Source of the DNA: Glandiceps talaboti
Taxonomy: Eukaryota > Hemichordata > Enteropneusta > Spengelidae
Direction of reading: 5' to 3'
Length of the DNA: 38,500 bases
Assembly: GCF_964340395.1 (NCBI RefSeq)
Contig: NC_135564.1
Coordinates: forward strand, 5,059,361-5,097,860
Shown here: positions 12,389 to 23,746 of the stretch, one piece after another
Layout: each line of letters starts with the position of its first letter
Numbering within the stretch: position 1 is the stretch's first letter
Position numbers and translations under genes: made by a program
Notes under the pieces: model-generated
What the model was told of the DNA's origin: nothing
Databases searched by the model: none
Seen by the model: only the letters and a program-made list of their open reading frames with translations

Positions 12389-12620
12389 GTCTGTGTTTCG
12401 TTTGTATAATCTGCAACAAAAAGGTTACCTGAGATATAAAACATAATTGAAACTCCGTTAAGTCCATTAAACACTTTAGTAGACAGACACATTCGTGGTG
12501 CTAACCTTCTCAAAGCACTTGGACCAGCCAGAAACACATCGCACTGCACGAGGCCATGCTCAAACCCGGAACGTACAGATTGCAAGCCCTCAAGCCTAAC
12601 CATTCAATCACCAAGACCCC
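12327..12620 (-). mobile_element. tRNA-derived SINE
   Basis: Read on the minus strand, the head resembles a Leu/Ser-type tRNA: an A-box-like TGATTGAATGGTTAGG (12610-12595), then CTTGCAATCTG, then a B-box-like GGGTTTGAGCATGGC (12567-12553). A body with TTTCTGGCTGGTCC follows, and a tail with GTGCTCAAGCGCATAAAATG. The head is too diverged to be a working tRNA (B box differs from GGTTCGANNCC). A 90-codon open frame covering the element (from ATG at 12603) is most simply a by-product. No target-site duplication was identified. Confidence 0.65.
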
Positions 12621-14200
12621 ATTTCACAATGTAATCCCCAAAATACTGAGGATGAGAAAGTTTAAGACACAAACAAGCTGTTATTACTTTGGAACAGCTT
12701 TGACACCAGCATCACCGTTCTGACATAACTAATTACACTCGCATTGATATGACGTCACCAAGTTCTTATCCATAAATTTAGATACATTTCGTGGCGCATC
12801 TCAATAGTTATGTAATCTGTCTAAATGAGAACCATCCTTTCATTTACAACCGTCTAAAGTACTGATTTTAGCTTTTAACAATCTAGTTTTGTTCACATTA
12901 TTCCTTTCACAGCTATACTGATGTTTCACACACAGGTGTAGGTAGACATCAAGGACGGATTTGTCTCAGACACCGACTTGATGATGTTGAACGTACTGTG
13001 ATGTCAACTGAGATACCTTCGAGTCATTCAGATACATCCGTTTTTTAACTGCTTTAGACTATTGCATAAAGAGGCAAATGTAATATAACTTAGTAAATGG
13101 AGCATTAATGCCTTGCAGGTGGGCTGCTTTAGTCATACAAAACAACGACCTGTAATCGAATTCCTCAGCGATGACAAGGTCCAGTACACTTACAGGAAAA
13201 AAGGACGAACACGACACCATACATTTTAGAAGTTTGCTTAATTTGGCTGGATGTGAATTGTAACTGTCTTATTGATTTGTCTTAACTCAACCGCTTCAAA
13301 CTTATAATTGCACCAGGATAACATTCATTTGAAATGTCAACTTGTTTAAAGGCGAAAGGGTTCTACATCACTAGCTTTACTACATCGTGTGTGTTGACAA
13401 TGTGTGTGTGTATGTGTGCTCCCATATATATTGAGTTTGTATTCGTACAATCATTCAATAAACACAACACTATGTACCATAAGATATAGGGAGCACATTG
13501 ACAATATCAATTCCAACCAATTTTGTTTTTAATTGCTTAGACCCTGAAACGATATGACTATCAATGTAACTTTATTGAATATCTAAAATGGTCTTGATTG
13601 AAAACAAAATATAATACCTATTTTGTTACATACTAGTTAATCACACAATCAGAATGACACAACACACTCACATATTGGAATATTGCAGTCACTTTAGTGT
13701 AGACCCCAGCAAAAATTGCAGCAATATGAAATTATGAACTTAAGGGTTTGGTATGAAATTCAGAATGTCAATATTAAGCTTATAGAAAAGATACACACAA
13801 ATTGCCGTTGCATTTGGTTGTCATAGCAAAAACGTGATATTCCTCACTGAACAATAAACGGCAAAGACATACCATATTAAACCCTAGTGATACAACTATA
13901 ACCATATGATATGGCCTTCACCATGACATTGCCCGCTAGATATATATAGAGTAGACTCCCAATTGAATAGAAATGACGTTCAATCTAGAGGTCGGTAACC
14001 ACCTAAGGCAAGCTACTCAAAGCTTGTCGTGTGTGAATGATTGAGTTGTCAACAATGGTCATATAGTAAATAGTTCATCACATTATATGCATGCAATATT
14101 GATACTCTCCCAAGATCGATTTGACGTCGAGGTTAATTATAAATGGCAACGTAGAACTTCTAACATTATCAACAGCAAAGTTTTAGGAGTACAAACACAA
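12621..14200. other. Non-coding stretch
   Basis: No exon-like frame, RNA gene or transposon remnant recognised. A short TG-rich patch is present near 13388-13417. Confidence 0.6.
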
Positions 14201-14201
14201 G

Positions 14202-14202
14202 C

Positions 14203-14258
<56 letters not shown>

Positions 14259-14292
14259 CCAGCCAGCCAACCAGACAGAAAGACAGACAGAA

Positions 14293-14332
<40 letters not shown>

Positions 14333-14360
14333 CGACAGACAGACAGACCGACAGACAGAA
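14202..14360 (+). repeat. (CAGA)n microsatellite with CAGC variants
   Basis: Tandem CAGA interrupted near 14258-14278 by CCAGCCAGCCAACC and by AAAGACAG variants. All long frames across it on both strands are repeat artefacts. Confidence 0.97.
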
Positions 14361-16764
14361 GCATACACATACAGATGAAACAAGGGTTACTTTAGATAAA
14401 TAAAAGAGTTCCTGTAACAACTCGAATATTTAAAATTAAATACACTGTGGGGAAAGGACAGCGCTGATCTGGTTAATAACAGATATGTGAGATGTATGTG
14501 TGTGTGCTACATACACGAAAACGCGAAGATTTGCCAAAATTATAATGAAAATTAACCAAGATTTGTGTTGAAATATTTTAAAGAAACGAAGATAAGATTT
14601 ACACAATGTTGCACTTGATATCATATAGTTTGTTTTTGTATTTTACTGACCTTTTACCTTTTCAACGTACAGCTAAAACAGGAAACGTTCGCCAGAATTC
14701 GAAGGCAAAACTTATAAATTAAACGATCATATGATTGTTGAGATAAAGAGCACTTTTACTGTCGAATACAGTAGGATCATGGCTGAAGACTGAGTTGTGT
14801 TTACATTAAATTTAAAGATAATGTTTTGACTCCCTCAATAACAATTATGTTGTGCTCAGCAGTAAAAGTGTTGCTATTCATTAAGTAAAATAACATCAAC
14901 TTGCATAATGATCGATTTTGTTCTTCTTCTTGTTGTAGTTGCAAATGCAGTAGCAAATAAGACGGCGTTTAAGAAGGCGTTTTAGTATAGGTCATTGCTT
15001 GATTTTTGAAGGAATGTACAGCATTTTCTTTTGAAGTTGGATGTCATCGAAATTAGGTCCGATTGACCTTTTTGAGATTCTTGCTCGAGAACGTACGAAT
15101 ACTTATTTTCACCTGTGCCGCTTTTAATTCTGAGGAAATCAAGGGAACGTACACGTAGACAACCAAATCCCTTAAAGTTATAAATGAAACAAACTGAATA
15201 AAAATGAACCGAGTATTTTCGCAATATATTAGTGCAATATGGCGCTCTTCTTTATCGAAACTTAAATGAATTAAATTTTAAAATTTTATCATCGCCATTG
15301 CAGTGAATTTAACTTCTTTGTCGATATTGTAGCAATATGTTATGGCAATACCCGCAGTCACCGCTATGCACATTTTCGACTGCGAGGCACTGTTTTGTTT
15401 TCCCAAATACTACGTTTTAAAACAACCACAGGGGAGTTTCTTCTTCTTAGCGATGAGGGTATAATATCAAAGACACGAATATACCCTTGGAGGGAATTTG
15501 CTTATCTTTTTCCCAAATGGTTAATACCTGAACGCAGCTCATGCCAGACGAGAAAAAAGGTAAATCCATTGCTTTGTTACAGTTGTACATTGCACGTTTG
15601 ATATGTCTTTTATTGTTTGTGCCAATCGTTCAGACATTGAACCAAATTCAGGCTCTTTACGAACTAGTATTTTCCTACATGGAAGTTATGCAAATGAGGG
15701 TGTTTGAACTGAATTCGACTGGCCTTCTCTTCTTTACATTATGACCTAACGGCGACACAACTTTAGAAGAGCAATGACTATACACTGTCCTCAGTTAAAT
15801 CCAGCTGGCTTACCTCCATAAACTGTGTGGCTAATATTTGGAATAAATACATTTGCATGAATGCTTTACAAGCTTATTAAGGATCACTACTGTTGGAGTA
15901 GATCGCATCATGCGGTGGTGCATTAATATGTAACATACTCTGGTGAAAAAAGCCAGCCATTATGTATGACGACACTCCTTCTCAGTAAATAGCAAATTCG
16001 TTCTCAGTAAATAGAAAATTCGTTCTCAATAAATATAGAAAACATGTGTCACGAATCCCCACGTAGGGACACTTTTGGAGTTAATGTCGTTTCCCATACA
16101 TAACCGTGTATATCAGTGAAATTTCTCCCAAATCCCTACTATTTAAACGACGAATCTTATTGGTATGAATTTGAAACTACTATGTGTCTTCAAAAAGCAG
16201 AGCGTGTGTTCATCTGCCTATGTATTCCATGGAAACACCAGCTCACCAGAATGCAATTATCGATTAATTGACAAGATGTTTACGATTCAAGACAAGTACA
16301 CAAATCAATGCAATATCCGTTCTTGAAGAATGGTAACCATGCGATGTACTCAATCATTGACAATTTAGTCATTCGATATCAAATAATCTCTCCTCCAAGA
16401 ACTACATGATGTATAGGACTAATTTCACTAGATGTGGGAAAATTATTAATTCCATATGCATGTTATAACATGTAACAGCTTTTTGTGTAGAACTACTGAT
16501 TGATGAGACATCTGGGAATCATTTCTTGCTGAGCTTGAGAACAGAGAATGGCTTTTTAAATTGGTTAGAGACCGGAGTTGCTGATAAACAGATGGAGTGA
16601 TGATGAAGAGTATGACGAATCGTCGGAAGAGGAATTCAACTATTGCCAGTATCTGTTATATCTAAGATGACCAAATCTTGAAATGTAGACATTCAGTTGA
16701 TTGTCAAACTTCTTCGCTGAGAGAGAAACGATTCGGGTTTCTTTGACGACATGCCCTTATTTGT
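14361..16764. other. Mostly non-coding stretch
   Basis: Several short open frames (for example 14982-15224 minus, 15395-15601 plus) without recognisable domains. The only clear structure is the 22-bp tandem repeat near 15979, annotated separately. Confidence 0.55.
15979..16040 (+). repeat. 22-bp tandem repeat, nearly three copies
   Basis: TTCTCAGTAAATAGCAAATT (plus CG) at 15979-16000 is followed by a copy with one change at 16001-16022 and a more diverged third copy (TTCTCAATAAATATAGAAAA) from 16023. Confidence 0.9.
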
Positions 16765-16869
16765 AATATTATACTAAACGAGATTTGGGAGGCGCCTAAT
16801 CTGCAAGCAGAGCTCAAGGCGCAGAAGTAAATTGATAACTTTACTGTCTCGTTAGGTGGAAAAGTGGAT

Positions 16870-17103
16870 TTACAGATACTGGACACTAGGCAGTTGGAGA
16901 AGGTTGAGATTAATGTTTAAATATATAGGTCTTGAGTGGCGGAGATCGGATGAAAGATGGTTCCATGATGTTGGGTCAATGAGAGAGAAAGATCTCTCAC
17001 CAAATGTCTTTGTAGATACCCTTGGAACACACAGAAGGAGGAGTTGTGTTTGTGGGGTATGTCGAAGAAGAAGGTCAGATAGGCATTGTGGTCCAGAACC
17101 CAC
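16870..17103 (-). pseudogene. LINE ORF2 C-terminal fragment
   Basis: A 77-residue open segment at the end of the LINE protein. Its PRVSTKTFGERSFSLIDP and WNHLSSDLR segments correspond to the conserved C-terminal block of CR1/L2-like ORF2 proteins downstream of the reverse transcriptase. It is separated from the upstream fragments by frameshifts. It continues into the 3' UTR. Confidence 0.8.
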
Positions 17104-18012
17104 AGCTGAATTGTAACAGATAGATATAACTTTGTAAGAATACGTAGAGAACTAATAGGTAACAATGAAGTTGCTAAAAGAGAGGTTGAACATGGTCAAA
17201 CTTTTACATTTCTATATGCAGACACGAGGCGTGGCAGCATTCCGAACTCTAAGCAATATTTCTATAACTTAGATGTGCTTAGGGCAACCAGAAATTTAAG
17301 GAGACATTTACAATAGCCTAAGCGGGACAGCACAAATGCTGAGAAAAGATTGCTTGTGGAGAGAGTAAGTGGCGAATATAGCTGATCTGCCTGAGTTGAT
17401 AGCATGCAGCTCTTCAAACATTCTGTACGTGCTCAGACATACAAGTTAAAATCAAACGTGACTCCAAGGTTTTTGACACTAGAGACGAAAAGTATACCAG
17501 AATTTCCCACATGAATAGCAGAAGGGAGAGTGGATGATTTAGCATTTAGTCGTGGTGATGATATTAGTATTACTTCTGTTTTACTACAATTTAACTGGAG
17601 ATAATTTAGATATCATCCATTTCTTGATGTCAGTTTTGCATGGTTTCGATATTTGGATTAGCTTGATCGACCTTTAATAGCTTCGTTGAATAACTGGTTG
17701 TCATCGAGTGATTATCGAGTGTTTTTTGACATCAAAAAAAGTTCAGTGTACAAAACAAATAGAACAGGGCAAAGACCAGAGACTTTGGGGACACCAAAAG
17801 AGAGATATGATTAAGTAGATCACATGCCATTAACAGTTACTGTTTGAGTCGTAGCAAAGATATACGATTGAAACCAGGATAGAACAGATTCAGAAATTCC
17901 TTAAGTCGGTGAAGCTTATGATCTAGTGCCGCTGATAAGTCGAAAAGAATGAGAATGTTTGCCGTTGTCTTAAGAAGTCAGAAAGTCATTTACTATTTTC
18001 AGGAGTGCAGTT

Positions 18013-18207
18013 TTAGTACTGTGGATTGGTCTGTGAGCGTGAAGAGAGTTCAAGAGATTGTGCGATCGAAGTGAGATGATCGTTTATCTGTGATAGTATT
18101 ATTCTTTCAAGTACTTTAGAGAGTAATGGAAGGTAGGAGATAGGATGATAGGCTTCAATTGATTTGAGGCACGAAATGGTTTTTCGCTTAAGGTTATATG
18201 TTCCCAC
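18013..18207 (-). pseudogene. LINE reverse transcriptase N-terminal fragment
   Basis: A 64-residue open segment with the first conserved RT block (HPISYLPLLSKVLERIILSQ, then INDHL). Reading must shift frame after about residue 45 to continue as HRPIHSTKTALL. Homology to RT stops just upstream (about 18215), which is where the element is truncated. Confidence 0.85.
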
Positions 18208-18215
18208 CGAATGTG

Positions 18216-19847
18216 ATGATTATGTGAACAAGCCAACTTGACATTTCGTTCAGAGAACTTCAAACGTCACGACAAATGCAAATCGTGTAGACAGCATTGT
18301 CAGAAATCGCAATGTTCAGTCTTAATGTGTAAATTTAATGTATGTTAACCAAGATATGATAGCTATCCGTGTTCAATGGACGAAAAGATGTACAACTCAT
18401 GTTTCACATAACACCGTGTATCCCTGGAGAAAGCACGAAAGTTGTGAAATATCAATAAAAGAAAAAGAATAAGTATTTGAATCGCACGCTCAAATAATGA
18501 AAAAACGAGCCACGAGATAATTGTCGACGTTCTTGATGCCCAGTTGATCGAAAGGTAAAGGAGACATACCTCTAACCAAATGCGGACTACAACGTTAAAG
18601 TAACATAATCTCAAATTTTGAATTCTGTACCTAGATGTGGTTTGAAGATGTTTTGTAATCATGCAATCAGCTAGGGATAGAAGCATTGGCGATGACAAAT
18701 ACGATAGGAAATTATACAATAACATGAAGTCGTCTTGAGCATGATTAAAAGTCAGTCAATTTTCATAGTGATGTCGTTCTTGTATTGTATTCTTGCCTGT
18801 AAACATATTCTCACTCCACATGTACTGTCATTGTCAACTCTTCAAATATCACTTTGGCAAATACAGTATTCAGGTTTCAAAAGTACGAACGGTTTCAATT
18901 ACGAATACCTCTTTTCTATTTACACAACTTATATTATATTCCTACCAAACCATGTACTAATGACGTGGAAGCTTTATACAACATCTAAACTCGAAAGTAA
19001 TAGAAATGTACTTTTTAACTTAATGTTCAAGAGTTGCAATTTGTGTAAAGTCTGATGATAAAAAAGATAGGTAGTGGGGTAAACCTAGCATTGGTTTGTT
19101 GTCGGCTGAATTAGAATTAAAGATTCTGGAATAATCATTTTTATGGGTCATGAAAATGGCTATAAAAGCTTAGCGTTAGTTGGAACAAGTCGTTAATTAC
19201 TTACATATTCTTTGTCACACGAATATTGTATAATGTTCTTAATTATCATCGCATACAAGTCAAAATCCCAGTATTAATGTTTCCGTCGTATTCAGTGAAT
19301 ACACCAAATCTTTTATAGAAACTATTCGGATTGCCTGTTTATTAGTTGTGGACCGTATACTGACTGGAAATGGATCGCTTAGGACTCTGTGTCGACACAT
19401 TGAGATTATGATAAGATTTGGTGACCAAGCAACCATACATGGTTCAGTAGGTACAACAAACACAAAAACAACAACAACACGAACAACAACAACAGCAACC
19501 ATTTGCAAAGATGTTGCACTTCGAAGTTTAAGTCAAAACTACTAGTTACATAATATACAAAAGTTGAAAGTACAACATAGACGTATAAATACAACTAAAT
19601 AATTCAAAATTAAGTGTTTATATATACAGACTCAGCAGTTATTAGACAAATTCTCTTTACGGCTCTGAAAAGCTTATAAATATACAATGATAAGTTTCTA
19701 ATGACAGTGTCATCCTTGGAGCGTATTAGACCATAAATTGACAAAGATTAGGATGCATTGCAATATCATTGTATTGCTATTTGTTAGTCATTTAAATTGC
19801 AATGATTGCTCTCTAAATCAAGATCACTTAACATGACTAACTTTAGA
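18216..19847. other. Non-coding stretch with two unassigned open frames
   Basis: Two frames of note diverge from about 18730: a minus-strand frame of 120 codons from ATG 18725 to a stop at 18363, rich in hydrophobic residues, and a plus-strand frame of about 100 codons (18741-19055). Neither shows a recognisable domain, and base composition is as in the surroundings. A short ACA-rich patch lies at 19457-19500. I regard both frames as probably not genes. Confidence 0.4.
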
Positions 19848-20078
19848 TTAGTGATTCCCCATGGCCACTATCGATCTATCCATTGAAAAGCTGCTTTCCG
19901 AAATAATGTCACTTTTATCGTTAAACTGTGGTTCATCATTCCCAACTGTGGTTTTACTTTCTTCAGATGTTATACAATGTCTCAGCTTAGCAGGAGTCCC
20001 AAATTTCATCTTCATGTTACATGCACGAGTGCCAGCATCATTATTCGGTCGACAGCAGCTACAACCTCGCGCAATAGT
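19848..20078 (-). CDS. Candidate terminal exon: receptor-tail-like, no family assigned
   Basis: This minus-strand frame of 76 residues opens after a TGA (20079-20081) and ends at TAA 19850-19848. It reads TIARGCSCCRPNND near the start and continues hydrophilic, with clusters of Ser, Asp, Glu and Lys, ending SMDRSIVAMGNH. A CSCC motif followed by an acidic Ser-rich segment resembles the cytoplasmic tail of a GPCR or other membrane receptor, but this is analogy only. An acceptor-like ACGATTCTAG lies about 30 nt before the TGA, in a position that would leave the TGA inside the exon; a weaker AG lies after it. The opposite strand has a 100-codon frame from ATG 19861 with a good start context, so which strand, if either, is coding is open. 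Confidence 0.25.
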   Translation of the reverse strand, partial: TIARGCSCCRPNNDAGTRACNMKMKFGTPAKLRHCITSEESKTTVGNDEPQFNDKSDIISESSFSMDRSIVAMGNH

Positions 20079-20956
20079 TCAGGAGACGATTGATCGAATG
20101 CTAGAATCGTTAACAACAAAAGTAATTACTTTCTCTGTTTGCAGTAAATGCAATTTCCGATAATCTTTGATTCCATTCGACAGGAATTCACAGCAAATTA
20201 TATCACCTAGGTAAGTTTGTACAAAAACAGTTATCATAAACAACTCATAACTGGAAAAGCATTATGTATCCTTAACTCTCTTTGGATTTGAAGCAATTGC
20301 CTTCAATTGAAAAGACTCACCATGTAGAGTATTGTGCAATCTATGTGTAGCGTTGCGAAGTCATTCTAGACGTCTTCGCTATTGACATTTGCCGATAATG
20401 ATAAGCGAAGGAATGGATTTGAAGATAATGCATTCTACAATGTTCAAATTGATATATTATGCCAGTATTATATCTCATTGCATTGGAAAGGTCATGGAAA
20501 TCAAACCTGTTCCCAGAACAGCAGCCGTTAGACACATTTTGTAAATAAAAAGGCCACGTTTTCTATTACCGGCTAGTTATGAGCTCCTGCAAGGGCAACG
20601 TACAACACTACATCAATTGATGATGTCAATGTACAGTTATATACTGTTTTTGTATACATGACTCACTGAATGGGTCACAATATTTGCGGTTGTTTTTCCC
20701 GTTCAAACATTCGGCATATCGGTATCCTAGGTTACATATACTATACGTTTGCTAAGATCAAGGATGTCTAGATCTATTCAAACATTATGTATGGATAATA
20801 TGGTGATTTTTTTCCAATTGTTATATTTTCAGTCGCATTGAAAATACTATTCCAGGGACATTTACCAATATCGTGACAAATAAAAACTTGACATTTAAGA
20901 AATAGATTTGCATTATAACTATTATTGTCACTTCCATTTTTATGTAAATTGCATAA

Positions 20957-21018
20957 TTCTGAAAAATATATCTGGATTCAAAACTCCTTCTGAAAAATAT
21001 ATCTGGATTCACAACTCC
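20957..21018 (+). repeat. 31-bp tandem duplication
   Basis: TTCTGAAAAATATATCTGGA plus 11 further bases (20957-20987) is repeated at 20988-21018 with a single difference (AAAACTCC versus ACAACTCC). A recent local duplication. Confidence 0.93.
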
Positions 21019-23003
21019 GTAAAGGGTAGTATTTTTTATTTATAAGAATTTGGTTACTTTGATCTTTCCACACCTCAAAAAGGTGTAAGGTAACGGCTAT
21101 GTCTTTTCCAATTTTCTTCAAATGAAAATTTAATTTTCCTCTTGCAGAAGTGTGCGATACCTGAGAAATTAATGTTAGGTGTTAAATTGTATGCATACGC
21201 TTGATTAAAATTGTTCACACTTCAAACGGACCGATGTATAATATATGCATTGAGTCGGAGAGAAGGGCTTTGGTTTCAAAGCTACCAATGGGTAGTTTCT
21301 CTGTGGTCTAAGATGAAAAAGGACTGTTTGCAGCAAACCATATTTTAAGTCACGTTTTCTATTTTCTCGAAAGTATGAAAGATACACAGTCGCCATGTTG
21401 ACGAATTGTATATTAATATCATTCGTTTAATGATGTATTTTTGTGGGGGTAGCGCTTTGTGATGTAATCTATCCAATTGCAATGAAATCCAAGGCTCTTC
21501 TCCTTTTTTTGCTTAGGTAATAGTTATAGTGATTACAACATTGTTCACGAAATGGTAAAGGTAACATCAAGATAACAGTTGCGCCAAGCCGATAAAATTT
21601 AATTATCTTATATCATTGATATGATGCATCAAACTTCATATTGAATATCAGTTTTTGCAAAATTATAGCCGATAGAATTAAACTTAACTCTCCATAACAT
21701 TTATTTGTGCACGATCGCTATTTTTTAAAGTTTAGAAGAGGAAAATATCATACACTACACAACAAAATTATCAAACTTCTACGCAGCATATAGAGCTTTT
21801 CCTCATGTGCATATGGTTTTAAAATGTGACAAGACGAAAGCGTCAGCATGAAAAACTCGTTCATGATTAATATTTAATAAGCTGTAGCTATGCGAAGTTC
21901 GAGAGCAAAAGCCTAGAGTTTCATAGGAAGAGAATTTAGTATATTTCGCCTGAAAGCCCGTTAAATCTGTCCTGACGACAGTACTGATACCACGATGGAA
22001 AAACGTACTTTGCATTAGATTAGTGTGGCAGTGTTAACAGTGCTATCGGTTCTACAGCACGCATTGCTTCTATATGTGAACCATTTGGTATTTAATGACG
22101 TTCCATCAAATTGCTCAAATGAACTACGTCTCACAACATTGGTTTTCTTAATAGGTTACTTTAGACCTAATCTTTCATTCAATCCTTTAAAGTATCAATT
22201 TGACGATTTCTACCTGTCCTTTCATATAAAAGGTCTGGTCATCAATTCCTTTTAGAGCTCGAGCTATTAGATTGACGTACATGCAATTTTCTCAGTATGT
22301 CACAACTGAGTTTATTCAGGAATGCCATAACTAGAGAGTGGAGAGAGAAATAGTTGAACTGATAAACAACTTAAACACAAGCACACCATTCTCCATTCAA
22401 CGATATAGAGCGCATCATTTCCTTCCTAGGTGAAATAATTTGTTTGTGAAATGTCTTTATGACGTTTTCGTACAATGTATTTCAAGCTTTCTTGCGCGCA
22501 CATCCCCTTGCTTGAACCAGAAGATGTAGGACTTTAATGTGTTACGCTTGGCGAAGAAAACGTGTAACTGTCAACATCGAAAGGGTGTCATTTACAGTCA
22601 GATAGCAGTACATACAACGTAATATATATCCCGATGAAATGATCTTGACAATACGGCTTCCGTTCATCTCATTCTGTCAGGTCATTATTATCTTTACAGG
22701 ATACAAAACTGATAATAAAAGATTATGTAGATACTCAAATATAAATATTTATCGAAACCATTATTAAAACAGTGACGTCATAGAATTACGTTATCTTGTT
22801 TTACACTGACAACTCGTCTTATCGCACTGGGCAGACATCGTGTAGTGTTTGTTTCCACATACCAATAATTCTAGATGTATAATCAGTTGCTCCGGCGAAT
22901 ATTGAATTGAAAGAAAATATCTTATATCTAATACGTGACATCCAGAGAATAACCAACAGTTTTCTTATTTGTCGCAGTGATTGCCATCTAGTTAAAATGT
23001 TCA

Positions 23004-23023
23004 ATAGTGAAATGTTTCACTAT
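23004..23023. repeat. Small palindrome
   Basis: ATAGTGAAA and TTTCACTAT are perfect inverted 9-mers around a 2-nt centre. It lies about 165 bp upstream of the candidate exon at 23190. No known factor site is claimed. Confidence 0.7.
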
Positions 23024-23189
23024 GCAAACGATTAATAGTCCCAATGTCCCTTACATCACCAGGATGCGTAATCATGGGCGTGATTAGTTGACAATTAGTT
23101 ATCGACTACCCACGTCACAAGTTTGAGCTCTGATCATTATAATGGGAAACGGACATTAACACTCGTCTTTTCCTTTCCTTTCTTTACAG

Positions 23190-23493
23190 ATAAACTGATA
23201 ACATCTCTTGGGATGTATGGCCTTATAAAGTTACATCTGATTACTTTTAACTGCAAAAAAGGAAAGGTTGACTTCGAAGCCTGCTGTCGGAAAGGATGCT
23301 GTGATGCTCTGTGTGATTTATTAACCCTGCTTGCTTGAAATCAGTTGTCGCTCACGTTTTCTGTTGTTGAGCTTGTCTTGAAGAAGATGTTGTCATGGCG
23401 ACGAATCGCATCATCAGCACATAGTTTGGTTGATGATATGTGCATAGGGTTTCGTAATGTTCGTTGTCATATCGGAATATTGCTAGCAAAAAG
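23190..23493 (+). CDS. Candidate cysteine-rich exon with in-frame TGA
   Basis: A strong acceptor (CTTTTCCTTTCCTTTCTTTACAG, AG at 23188-23189 region) is followed by a frame entered in phase 1. It reads to a TGA at 23336-23338 and ends FEACCRKGCCDALCDLL. The spacing CC-x3-C recalls the A chain of insulin/relaxin-type hormones, whose C-peptide intron is also phase 1, but the last A-chain cysteine is missing (Thr there) and two extra cysteines are present. No B-chain exon was found upstream. The same frame stays open after the TGA to 23527 and meets a good donor (AAAAAGG|GTAAGG, about 23493). On the other strand an equally good acceptor (TTTTTGCTAG) begins a different frame. Exon status is uncertain and the family unassigned. 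Confidence 0.25.
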
Positions 23494-23591
23494 GGTAAGG
23501 AAACAGAAAACTTTGATCTATAAATAACGATCAGCCGTCTGCATGTGGAATGCATTACATAGGAAAAGTATTTAAGTATTGTATTGCGTCA

Positions 23592-23746
23592 CATACATAC
23601 ATACATACATACATACATACATACATACATACATAACATACATACATACATACATACATACATACATACATACATACATACATACATACATACATACATA
23701 CATACATACATACATACATACATACATACATAACATACATACATAC
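23592..23746 (+). repeat. (ACAT)n microsatellite with two identical slips
   Basis: Tandem CATA with two ATAACATA interruptions 97 bp apart (23634 and 23731). The Tyr-Ile-His-Thr or Tyr-Val-Cys-Met frames are repeat artefacts. Confidence 0.98.

Larger units (their letters stand above)
16765..18215 (-). mobile_element. 5'-truncated non-LTR retrotransposon (CR1/L2-like LINE), decayed
   Basis: Read on the minus strand, fragments follow the order of a CR1/L2-type LINE reverse transcriptase in shifting frames: YHPISYLPLLSKVLERI (18207-18013 frame), HRPIHSTKTALLKIVNDFLT (about 18035), FDLSAALDH (17944-17918, first catalytic Asp), SFGVPKVSGLCPVLFVLY (about 17801-17748), DDNQLF (about 17705, catalytic Asp pair kept), a KTEVILIS block (about 17590), VKNLGVTFDF (about 17485), then FVLSRLGYCKCLL (about 17330). 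The end of the protein includes GSGPQCLSDLLLRHTPQ and TKTFGERSFSLIDPTSWNHL (about 17103-16950). The 3' UTR contains a GCGCCTTGAGCTC motif (about 16820) like those of related LINE tails. The endonuclease and 5' half are absent. Several frameshifts and stops make it inactive. Confidence 0.9.
20082..23189. other. Non-coding stretch
   Basis: No exon could be supported. A minus-strand frame at 21205-21396 starts at an ATG in good context but has no recognisable domain. The 31-bp duplication near 20957 and a small palindrome at 23004-23023 are the structured elements. Confidence 0.55.

Noticed and set aside
12331-12603. 90-codon minus-strand frame with a CAG|GTAACC donor-like site
   Set aside because: The frame coincides with the tRNA-derived SINE, which explains the sequence better than a protein.
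12553-12610. A functional tRNA gene
   Set aside because: A- and B-box-like sequences are present, but the B box is altered and no closing acceptor stem was found; the downstream body fits a SINE.
14087-14420. Several overlapping 65-100 codon frames rich in Asp-Arg-Gln-Thr or Cys-Leu-Ser-Val
   Set aside because: They are readings of the CAGA microsatellite.
16856-17116. Plus-strand frame of 86 codons
   Set aside because: Antisense to the LINE C-terminal block, which matches a known protein family on the minus strand.
18363-18725. Minus-strand frame of 120 codons with ATG start just upstream of the LINE
   Set aside because: Hydrophobic but featureless, no homology to LINE ORF1 or endonuclease that I can see; likely chance in AT-rich DNA.
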